Assembly (NCBI RefSeq): GCF_000210075.1
Contig: NC_021017.1
Span: 3,761,322-3,825,321, forward strand
From: Bacteroides xylanisolvens XB1A
Lineage (GTDB): Bacteria > Bacteroidota > Bacteroidia > Bacteroidales > Bacteroidaceae
DNA length: 64,000 bases
Reading direction: 5' to 3'
Below, one piece after another: positions 8,314-14,799 of this stretch (position 1 is the stretch's first letter; each line of letters opens with the position of its first letter). The translations under genes and the position numbers were made by a program. The notes beneath the pieces were generated by a model that saw only the letters and a program-made list of their open reading frames with translations, had not been told where the DNA came from and ran no database searches.

Positions 8314-9087
8314 TTATTTAATCTTCTCCCGAATCTTAGTCAGATACTTTTTCATTCCTTCCGCATCTTTGTTCTCGATAATTTCGAGAAGATTCTTCAA
8401 CTCCGTGCGGATATTGGCTACCTGTCCCGGAGTGCGTGGGTTGAATAGAATTTCCTGAAGCAGGTAGTCGTCTTCGCTTAATAGGCCTTTGGCAATTGCC
8501 ATGTGCTTTTTGAACGTAGTTCCCGGAGCTTCCTGATGTTTCATTACGGCAGCAAATACAAAAGTCGATACGAACGGAATAGAAAGCGAGTAGGCTACTG
8601 TTTCGTCGTGTTCGTCGAACGTATATTCGAAGATGTTCAAACGCAATGTCTGATAGAGGTCTTTGAAGAATATTTTTCCCAGGTGGTCGCCTTCACTGAT
8701 GATGATGGCATTCTCGCTGCTTAGATTACTAAGACTAGCAAAAGTAGGGCCAAACATCGGGTGGCTGGAGACATAACGGAAACCGCTTTCTTCATAAAAC
8801 TTCTTCAGTCCTGTTTTTACAGAGGCAATGTCACTAATGATACAGTCTTTCGGTAACACAGGCAATACTTTATGAAAGGCATCCAGCGTGTACTTCACTG
8901 TAACGGCATTAATAACCAGTTCCGGTTCAAAGTCCTTAATCTCCTCCAATGTGGTGAAACGATACGTGTTATAGACAAAACGCAACTGGTGCGGGTTGAC
9001 GTCAAACACGGCCGTTTCATGTTGAAAGCTTAATATATCAGTAAAGAAAGAGCCCATTTTTCCGGCTCCAAGGATTAATATTCTCAT
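8314..9087 (-). CDS. tyrA: Prephenate dehydrogenase
   Basis: A 257-residue protein of the TyrA family, which oxidatively decarboxylates prephenate to 4-hydroxyphenylpyruvate for tyrosine synthesis. The N-terminus is a Rossmann nucleotide-binding fold (ILGAGKMGSFFTDIL), and conserved TyrA features follow: DIASVKTG, SSHPMFGPT and the helical dimerisation half. No ACT domain is visible, so feedback control must act elsewhere, probably through transcription (see the leader at 12412-12566). It is last in the pheA-aminotransferase-DAHP synthase-tyrA operon, 129 nt after the previous gene. Confidence 0.9.
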   Translation of the reverse strand: MRILILGAGKMGSFFTDILSFQHETAVFDVNPHQLRFVYNTYRFTTLEEIKDFEPELVINAVTVKYTLDAFHKVLPVLPKDCIISDIASVKTGLKKFYEESGFRYVSSHPMFGPTFASLSNLSSENAIIISEGDHLGKIFFKDLYQTLRLNIFEYTFDEHDETVAYSLSIPFVSTFVFAAVMKHQEAPGTTFKKHMAIAKGLLSEDDYLLQEILFNPRTPGQVANIRTELKNLLEIIENKDAEGMKKYLTKIREKIK

Positions 9088-9110
9088 AATGTTTATTTAA
9101 AAAACTTTCC

Positions 9111-9201
9111 CTAGCCCTCTCCCAAGGAGAACAGACTGAAAGTTACTCTTATCAATATGAACAGGAGGTTACTTTCTTTCCTTTCTTTGGAAGAGGGTTA
9201 G
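9111..9201. repeat. Imperfect inverted repeat between DAHP synthase and tyrA genes
   Basis: CTAGCCCTCTCCCAAG (9111-9126) and the segment ending GAAGAGGGTTAG (9185-9201) are complementary at about 14 of 17 positions around a ~58-nt loop. It could form a long intercistronic hairpin in the operon mRNA. Confidence 0.5.
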
Positions 9202-9216
9202 TGGAGAGGCTGCTTT

Positions 9217-10278
9217 TTATTTATTAATAATTTCCATCTGTTGACGAACCGATTCTTCGTGGATGGCTTCGAAAATTTTCTTCATAAACTCGCTGTCCAT
9301 ACCACACTGTTCGCCCTGCGCGCCACGTTTTTCCAAGATTTCATTGTAACGTCCGGCTTGAAGAACGGTGATTCCATGCTCTTTTTTGTAAGTACCGATT
9401 TCGCGGGCTACGCGCATTCTTTTTGATAGTTCCTGAATGATATTGTCGTCACATTCGTCAATTTGTTTACGGAGTTGTGCCAGACTTTCGGTAGATTGCG
9501 TTTCAGTACGGATCACCAGCAGATTGAGGATATAGTCGAGTACGTCCGGAGTAACTTGTTGGGAAGCATCGCTCCAAGCGCAGTCAGGGTTACAGTGGCT
9601 TTCTACGATCAGACCGTCGAAGTTCAAGTCCATCGCCTGTTGGCAAAGCGGAGCTACTAATTCACGTTTTCCACCGATATGGCTCGGATCACAGAAAATC
9701 GGAAGATTAGGGATACGGCGGCGCAGTTCGATAGGAATATGCCATTGGGGAAGATTACGGTAGATTTTCTTGTCATAGCTGCTGAAACCACGATGGATAG
9801 CACCCAGACGTTTCAAACCAGCGTTGTTGATACGTTCCAGTGCTCCGATCCATAATTCGAGATCCGGGTTCACCGGGTTCTTAACCAATACGGGGATATC
9901 AACACCTTTCAGCGCATCAGCGATTTCCTGTACGGCGAAAGGATTGGCAGTGGTACGTGCACCTACCCAAAGAATATCGATACCCGCTTTCAGACATTCG
10001 TAAACATGTTTGGCTGTTGCTACTTCCGTAGAAACATACATTCCTGTTTCTTTCTTTACCTCTTTCAACCAGGCAAGACCTTCTACGCCGATACCTTCGA
10101 AACCTCCCGGTTTGGTACGTGGTTTCCAAATGCCGGCACGATATATTTTCTGTCCTTTTGCAGCCAGTTGTTTGGCTGTATCCATTACTTGTTCTTCAGT
10201 TTCTGCGCTACAAGGGCCGGCAATGACAATCGGTCTTTTAGCTTCAATGCCCGGTAATAAAATTGATTCGAGTTCCAT
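9217..10278 (-). CDS. Bifunctional DAHP synthase / chorismate mutase
   Basis: A 353-residue fusion. Residues ~1-255 are a type I-beta 3-deoxy-D-arabino-heptulosonate 7-phosphate synthase (AGPCSAE, KPRTKPGGFEG, VGARTTANPF, VKNPVNPDLELWIGA, GFSSYDKKIYRN, CDPSHIGGKR). It condenses PEP with erythrose 4-phosphate to open the shikimate pathway. Residues ~265-353 form an AroQ-type chorismate mutase helix bundle (LRKQIDECDDNIIQELSKRMRVAREIGTYKKE), which converts chorismate to prephenate. The mutase domain commonly serves as the allosteric sensor in such fusions. Placing both entry and branch-point activities between pheA and tyrA lets one promoter govern the whole Phe/Tyr branch. Confidence 0.93.
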   Translation of the reverse strand: MELESILLPGIEAKRPIVIAGPCSAETEEQVMDTAKQLAAKGQKIYRAGIWKPRTKPGGFEGIGVEGLAWLKEVKKETGMYVSTEVATAKHVYECLKAGIDILWVGARTTANPFAVQEIADALKGVDIPVLVKNPVNPDLELWIGALERINNAGLKRLGAIHRGFSSYDKKIYRNLPQWHIPIELRRRIPNLPIFCDPSHIGGKRELVAPLCQQAMDLNFDGLIVESHCNPDCAWSDASQQVTPDVLDYILNLLVIRTETQSTESLAQLRKQIDECDDNIIQELSKRMRVAREIGTYKKEHGITVLQAGRYNEILEKRGAQGEQCGMDSEFMKKIFEAIHEESVRQQMEIINK

Positions 10279-10386
10279 ATTCTTATTTGTTTTTATTCTT
10301 TTAATAACTTGTTTTCGTTGAAATTATTCTGTCTCATTATGCTGCTGTTTTCTTCTCTTTTTCTTTGAAGAGAGAACAACAGAAAC

Positions 10387-11565
10387 CTATATTCTTTTTA
10401 TTCTTTCCAGTGCTTCCGCCAGTTTATTGTCTTTACAACAAAGAGAGATACGAATATATCTTGCTCCGTTACTGCCGAAAATAAATCCCGGAGTGATAAA
10501 CACTCTTGCTTCATGCAATACCTTTTCCGTCAGTTCCTCTACATCCTTGCAGGAAGCGGGAATCTTTCCCCAAAGGAACATTCCTACTTGTTTTTCGTCG
10601 TAGGTGCATCCCAATGTTTTCATAATTTCACCGGCGAGGTGACGACGGTTGCGATAGTTTTCGTTATTGCCTTCATACCAGTCTGCTTCTGCTTCAAGAG
10701 CAGTTGCTGCAGCCAGTTGCATGGCACGGAACATACCGCTGTCGATATTACTTTTCACTTTCAATATCCATTGTACGAATTCTGCGTTCGATGCCAACAT
10801 ACCGATACGCCAGCCGGGCATATTGTGACTCTTGCTCATAGAGTTGAACTCGATGCAACAGTCTTTGGCTCCCGGCACACTTAGAATACTGATAGGCTTA
10901 TCGTTCAGGATAAAGCTGTACGGATTGTCGTTCACAATCACGATATTCTTTCGGCGGGCAAAATCAACAAGACGCTCATAGATTTCCGGAGTAGCATTGG
11001 CTCCTGTCGGCATATTCGGGTAGTTGGTCCACATCAGTTTTACACGACTAAGATACATCTTTTCCAGTGCCTCAAAGTCGGGCATCCAACCGTCTTCTTC
11101 TTTCAGGTCATAGTTGATAACTTCCGCGCCAAGTATTTTACTTAAAGAAGTATAGGTGGGGTATCCCGGATTTGGGACTAACACCTGCTCACCCGGATTG
11201 ACAAATGCCAGCGTAACATGGAGGATTCCTTCTTTCGAACCGATCAATGGTTGTATTTCCGTATTCGGATTCAGTTCCACTCCGTACCAGCGTTGATACC
11301 AATTGGCGAAACCTTTGCGCAGTTCGGGGATACCTACATACGGTTGATAACCGTGTCCGTTAGGATCATGAGCATTGTTGCACAATGTTTCGATGGTTTC
11401 CCTTGAAGGAGGCATATCGGGGCTTCCGATACCGAGGCTGATGACATCTTTTCCTTCAGCATTCATCTGTGCTACCTCTTTAAGTTTCTTTGAGAAGTAG
11501 TATTCGCTAACACTTGCCAATCTGTCGGCAGGAGCGATTTTATACGTTTGACTTTCCTTCTGCAT
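10387..11565 (-). CDS. PLP-dependent aminotransferase, probably aromatic/prephenate
   Basis: A 392-residue fold-type I class I/II aminotransferase, related to the AspC and LL-diaminopimelate aminotransferase groups. It shows PNPGYPTYTSLSKILGAE, TNYPNMPTGANAT, VNDNPYSFI and SMSKSHNMPGWRIGM, in which the lysine is the PLP Schiff-base residue, and a late arginine in ARYIRISLC. The start overlaps the end of pheA by 26 nt, so translation is coupled. Its place between pheA and the DAHP synthase makes the last transamination to Phe and Tyr, or transamination of prephenate, the best inference. Sequence alone does not fix the substrate. Confidence 0.87.
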   Translation of the reverse strand: MQKESQTYKIAPADRLASVSEYYFSKKLKEVAQMNAEGKDVISLGIGSPDMPPSRETIETLCNNAHDPNGHGYQPYVGIPELRKGFANWYQRWYGVELNPNTEIQPLIGSKEGILHVTLAFVNPGEQVLVPNPGYPTYTSLSKILGAEVINYDLKEEDGWMPDFEALEKMYLSRVKLMWTNYPNMPTGANATPEIYERLVDFARRKNIVIVNDNPYSFILNDKPISILSVPGAKDCCIEFNSMSKSHNMPGWRIGMLASNAEFVQWILKVKSNIDSGMFRAMQLAAATALEAEADWYEGNNENYRNRRHLAGEIMKTLGCTYDEKQVGMFLWGKIPASCKDVEELTEKVLHEARVFITPGFIFGSNGARYIRISLCCKDNKLAEALERIKRI

Positions 11566-12388
11566 ATTCGCCTAATAATTTAAGTTCTTTGGTTAATGGA
11601 GTGATTGCGGCAATAGATTGCTTGTATCTTAGATAATCGTTGAAAGCCACATCTACGTAAAATTGGTATTCCCATTCCCGTCCGATGATTGGCAACGATT
11701 GGATTTTTGTCAGATTGATATTATAGAACGATAGAATAGACAAAACCTGCGACAGACTGCCTTCCGTGTGCGGAAGAGTGAATACCATACTTGCCTTGTT
11801 GGTTGCGTTGACATGATGTTGGCGGAGTTCGTCCACTTGCCAGGGATCGGCAACTACCAGAAAACGGGTGAAGTTGTGTTTGTTTGTTTCAATGCCTTCC
11901 TGAAGGATTTTCATGCCATAACGTTCGGCTGCTGCTTTGGAGCAGATAGCGGCATGGCCTTTCAGGTTTTCATTCTTGATGATTTCCGCGCTACGGGCGG
12001 TATCTTCACCTTCCACTACTTTCAACTGTGGATGTTGGTTCAGAAATTCGCGACACTGCATCAGGGCGATAGGGTGGGAGTTGACTTCAGTCAGATCTTC
12101 CCAACTCTCATCAGGGAGACAGACGAAGCTGTGCGAGATACGCAGTTTGTATTCACCAATGATCTGTGTGCCGCTTTGTCGCAGCAACTCATTGTTGTGC
12201 AGCAAGCTTCCTGCAATCGTATTCTCGATGGCTAGCATTCCGATAACCTGGCTGTCTTTTCGTATCGAAGTAAACACGTCTTCGAAGTTGGCACAACAGA
12301 TTAACTCTATTTCTTCTCCCTCGAAGTACTTGTGTGCGGCGATATCATGATATGAGCCGAGTGTTCCTTGAATTGCTATCTTTTTCAT
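11540..12388 (-). CDS. pheA: Prephenate dehydratase
   Basis: A 282-residue stand-alone dehydratase that converts prephenate to phenylpyruvate. Residues 1-~180 carry the catalytic periplasmic-binding-like fold (QGTLGSYHDIAA, LAIENTIAGS, and NFTRFLVV with the catalytic TRF). Residues ~195-275 form an ACT domain (SMVFTLPHTEGSLSQVLSILSFYNINLTKIQS) for allosteric inhibition by phenylalanine. It is the first gene of the aromatic operon and lies directly behind a transcription attenuator with a Phe/Tyr-rich leader peptide. Confidence 0.94.
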   Translation of the reverse strand: MKKIAIQGTLGSYHDIAAHKYFEGEEIELICCANFEDVFTSIRKDSQVIGMLAIENTIAGSLLHNNELLRQSGTQIIGEYKLRISHSFVCLPDESWEDLTEVNSHPIALMQCREFLNQHPQLKVVEGEDTARSAEIIKNENLKGHAAICSKAAAERYGMKILQEGIETNKHNFTRFLVVADPWQVDELRQHHVNATNKASMVFTLPHTEGSLSQVLSILSFYNINLTKIQSLPIIGREWEYQFYVDVAFNDYLRYKQSIAAITPLTKELKLLGEYAEGKSNV

Positions 12389-12405
12389 TGTTCTAATGTA
12401 TTATA

Positions 12406-12440
12406 TAAAAAAATCCCGCGTCCATATTGGAGCGGGATTC
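12406..12440 (-). terminator. Attenuator terminator in the pheA leader
   Basis: On the minus strand AATCCCGC (12439-12432) pairs perfectly with GCGGGATT (12419-12412), followed by an unbroken T tract, 17 nt before the pheA ATG. The 5' arm reads on as AATCCCGCTCC, and its TCCCGCTC (12437-12430) is also perfectly complementary to GAGCGGGA (12506-12499) upstream. An antiterminator helix and this terminator therefore exclude each other. Confidence 0.88.
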
Positions 12441-12479
12441 ATATGATTGATTTCTCTATTCAGTCCTTAAGCATCACTG

Positions 12480-12566
12480 TCACTTGATACATACAAACTC
12501 CCGCTCTACTTTGTTGCTAAAGTAAAAGTAAAAAAAGAAGTAATATGCATAAGTAAATGATTTCAT
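12480..12566 (-). CDS. Phe/Tyr-rich leader peptide controlling the aromatic operon
   Basis: A 28-residue ORF from ATG (12566-12564) to TGA (12482-12480). Residues 4-16 read FTYAYYFFFYFYF, so 11 of 13 codons are Phe or Tyr, and another Phe is residue 24. It begins about 35 nt after the predicted transcription start and runs across the antiterminator arm (its GAG CGG GAG codons 21-23). This is the arrangement of classical amino acid attenuators: a ribosome stalled for charged tRNA-Phe or tRNA-Tyr frees the arm and prevents termination, while a ribosome that completes the ORF masks it. The peptide itself probably has no function. The ORF is seen directly; the mechanism is inferred. Confidence 0.88.
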   Translation of the reverse strand: MKSFTYAYYFFFYFYFSNKVEREFVCIK

Positions 12567-12605
12567 TCGAATCTTTGTTTTTTGCTTTGGTTTCTAATTC
12601 TGGGG

Positions 12606-12635
12606 CAAAAGTAATAATTTTCTGTTAGATGCAAA
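12606..12635 (-). promoter_or_regulatory. Promoter of the pheA attenuator and aromatic operon
   Basis: On the minus strand TTTG (12635-12632), 18 nt, then TACTTTTG (12613-12606), matching TAnnTTTG. A second TTTG lies 4 nt further up. The transcript would start near 12600, giving a ~210-nt leader before pheA. Upstream, 12640-12740 is AT-rich with nothing recognisable. Confidence 0.7.
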
Positions 12636-12746
12636 CAAAAAACGATATTTTTTTTGTTTTTTCATCAAAAACAAATGAAAAGGTCATTCTGTTTTGAGCT
12701 TTACATGTCGTCTTTCTCTGGTTTGCGTGTAGCCTTTTCTTTCATT

Positions 12747-12849
12747 AAGGCTGAAAGCCTTCTATTATATAGCGTAGGGCATCGCCCTACGTAAAAGCAT
12801 ACACCTAACATAAGCCCTGAAAGGGCGGGACTACTTGGACGTTTACGTC
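12747..12849. repeat. Left composite REP cluster flanking the Y1 transposase
   Basis: Short palindromes in order: AAGGCTGAAAGCCTT (12747-12761), CGTAGGGCATCGCCCTACG (12773-12791), GCCCTGAAAGGGC (12814-12826) and a smaller GACGTTTACGTC (12838-12849). The first three recur on the other side of the transposase gene in reverse order and orientation. Confidence 0.8.
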
Positions 12850-12864
12850 TTTCATAGTATGATT

Positions 12865-13311
12865 CTATATAAACTCTTCATTATATTCAACCTGATATTC
12901 TTTTAGAAACATTTTCAGTTCATCTTGGAAGGTCATTTTTTTGTGATGCTCTTTTTGTCCCAGAATATATCGAGTTACAGTCTCAACTTTTGATTGACTG
13001 ACTGAGAAAGCTCCATATCCTTCTTGCCAGGAGAAATCATGATATGAGGGTCCTAAACTTTTTATCCATTTTGACGAACTACGTTTTACTTCTTCTACCA
13101 TTTTGGATAATGCGATGTTTTTGTTGAGAATACATAGGATATGTATATGATTGGTAAATCCGCCTACTATGATAGGTGGGCAGTCTATGTTTTTCAGAAT
13201 GCCGGAGATGTATTTGGATATTTCTGATAATTTATCCTCGTTTATACTGTCCTTCCTGTATTTAGTGCTGAAAGTCAGATGAATATAGTTCTTTGATAGG
13301 GATTGTGGCAT
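12865..13311 (-). CDS. REP-associated / IS200-like Y1 tyrosine transposase (RAYT)
   Basis: A 148-residue single-domain HUH transposase. The N-terminus (YIHLTFSTKYR) matches the IS200/IS605 TnpA strand. GFTNHIHIL contains the HxH metal pair. The C-terminal VTRYILGQKEHHKKMTFQDE carries the catalytic tyrosine in the Y-I-x-x-Q-E-E-H-H-K-K form seen in REP-associated transposases. No TnpB partner is present. Mirrored palindromic clusters flank the gene at 12747-12849 and 13330-13409, and the same family of palindromes is expanded into a tandem array beyond. Such enzymes are thought to mobilise or spread REP sequences. All catalytic residues appear intact. Confidence 0.88.
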   Translation of the reverse strand: MPQSLSKNYIHLTFSTKYRKDSINEDKLSEISKYISGILKNIDCPPIIVGGFTNHIHILCILNKNIALSKMVEEVKRSSSKWIKSLGPSYHDFSWQEGYGAFSVSQSKVETVTRYILGQKEHHKKMTFQDELKMFLKEYQVEYNEEFI

Positions 13312-13329
13312 ATAGTTAGTTCATGTTCC

Positions 13330-13409
13330 GCCCTTTCAGGGCTTGTATTTGGGTTTTATAAATACGTAGGGCGATGCCCTACGCTATATAATGGAAGGCT
13401 TTCAGCCTT
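13330..13409. repeat. Right composite REP cluster (mirror image of the left)
   Basis: GCCCTTTCAGGGC (13330-13342), CGTAGGGCGATGCCCTACG (13365-13383) and AAGGCTTTCAGCCTT (13395-13409) are the reverse complements, in reverse order, of the palindromes left of the transposase. Together they bound a unit of about 660 bp (12747-13409). Confidence 0.8.
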
Positions 13410-13800
13410 ATCAATGTTGATGTCAATCTGTCCTGATAGTTTCTACGCTATATAATGGAAGGCTTTCAGCCTTATCAATGTTGATGTCAATCCGTCCTGA
13501 TAGTTTCTACGCTATATAATGGAAGGCTTTCAGCCTTATCAAGCTGATATCAATCCGTCCTGATAGTTTCTACGCTATATAATGGAAGGCTTTCAGCCTT
13601 ATCAATGTTGATGTCAATCCGTCCTGATAGTTTCTACGCTATATAATGGAAGGCTTTCAGCCTTATCAATGTTGATGTCAATCCGTCCTGATAGTTTCTA
13701 CACTATATAATGGAAGACTTTCAGCTTATCAAGCTGATATCAATCCGTCGTTTCTGATAGTTCCTACACTATATAATGATAGGCTTTCGGTCTTATTTTA
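13381..13800. repeat. 64-bp tandem repeat array, seven copies
   Basis: Copies start with ACGCTATATAATGG (or ACACTATATAATGG) at 13381, 13445, 13509, 13572, 13636, 13700 and 13766. The last is partial, and the period is 63-66 bp. Each full copy contains an AAGGCTTTCAGCCTT-type palindrome plus ~35 bp of non-palindromic spacer ending TCCTGATAGTTTCT. Copies 1-5 are nearly identical and the two nearest the TPR gene are degenerate, so expansion was recent and proceeded from the transposase side. The last copy reaches the stop codon of the TPR gene. Confidence 0.92.
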
Positions 13801-14760
13801 AAAGATTCCCGGCAGTGCCTCCGGTTTCGGTCCCAAGTTTTTGAATTCTCCATTCAGACCAGCTTCCTCCTTCGGATTCAGTTCCAAAGACTTCTTCATG
13901 TCCTCTACAGAACCATCCTTATCACCATTCAGCAATTTAGCACGTCCGCGTTCTTTGTAGGCCTCTGCAAAGTTCGGATTCAGTTCGATGGCTTCATCAA
14001 ACAGTCCGATGGCTTCCGTCAGCTTCTTCTGATTGATATAAAGTTGTCCTAAGTAAAGGTAAGCCTGTTCGTTGAAGGGATTTATTTCCGTCACCAGTTT
14101 GTAATCCTCTTCCGCTTCCTCGTCCTGACCGTTGGATTCTTTCACTTTTCCACGCAAGAGCATGGCAGTTTCTTCCTCCGGATTTTGAGCAAGTACAGCG
14201 TCTATATCCTCCATCATTTCTTTATACTGTTTCAGGTTCAGTAAAGCTTCTGCACGTAACAGACGGGCTTCGATGAAATCGTCTTTCAAAGTGATCGCTT
14301 TGGTGAGATGGGCAATGGTCATTAGGTCGTCGTTTTGTCCCTTACGGGCTTTTCCTAGCAGATAATGAGCTACGGCATTTCCTTCCTCAATGGCAATTGC
14401 TTTATTGGCAGCCTCTTCCATGGCCTGATAATCTTCCTGGATAAAGCATACATTTGCCAGTGTCAGGAAAGTACTCGTGAGATGAGGTTCCATGGCAGCC
14501 ATTTTTTCCAACAGTTCGCGGGCTTTTGCCGTTTCTCCCATCTGAATGTAGAGTTGGCTAAGATAGCCCATTGTTTCAAACTCTTCCTGGATGGCAAGAG
14601 CTTCTGTAAAACATTTTACTGCATAATCCGGACGTCCCATGCGTTGCGCACGTAAACCGTCGTATTTGAAAATCTCGAAATTTTTCTGATCGTTTTTCTG
14701 TTTTTCACTTTCCGGAGTTTCCGACTTACCGGAGAAGAAAGATTTAAAAAAGTTCGGCAT
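13798..14760 (-). CDS. Tetratricopeptide repeat protein
   Basis: A 320-residue soluble protein with about seven to eight TPR units from residue ~35 to ~300, for example DYAVKCFTEALAIQEEFETMGYLSQLYIQMGETAKARELLEKMAAMEP and AYKERGRAKLLNGDKDGSVEDMKKSLELNPKE. There is no signal peptide; the N-terminus is hydrophilic after MPNFFKSFF. TPR proteins are scaffolds, and the partner cannot be told from sequence. A TACCTTTG -7 box (14794-14787, minus) lies 27 nt upstream, so it has its own promoter although it follows recQ by only 39 nt. Its stop codon abuts the degenerate end of the 64-bp repeats. Confidence 0.88.
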   Translation of the reverse strand: MPNFFKSFFSGKSETPESEKQKNDQKNFEIFKYDGLRAQRMGRPDYAVKCFTEALAIQEEFETMGYLSQLYIQMGETAKARELLEKMAAMEPHLTSTFLTLANVCFIQEDYQAMEEAANKAIAIEEGNAVAHYLLGKARKGQNDDLMTIAHLTKAITLKDDFIEARLLRAEALLNLKQYKEMMEDIDAVLAQNPEEETAMLLRGKVKESNGQDEEAEEDYKLVTEINPFNEQAYLYLGQLYINQKKLTEAIGLFDEAIELNPNFAEAYKERGRAKLLNGDKDGSVEDMKKSLELNPKEEAGLNGEFKNLGPKPEALPGIF

Positions 14761-14799
14761 GACTGTGTTATTTTTGAGTTACCTTGCAAAGGTAGTAAC

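Noticed and set aside
12447..12490. A 10-codon ORF (12488 to 12456, minus) with a GGGAG upstream inside the pheA leader
   Set aside because: It holds only one Tyr and no Phe codon and overlaps the much more convincing Phe/Tyr-rich ORF in another frame; the GGGAG is explained as antiterminator sequence.
13381..13800. CRISPR array
   Set aside because: The 64-bp units are contiguous repeats without unique spacers, contain a central palindrome tied to the transposase, and no cas genes are present.
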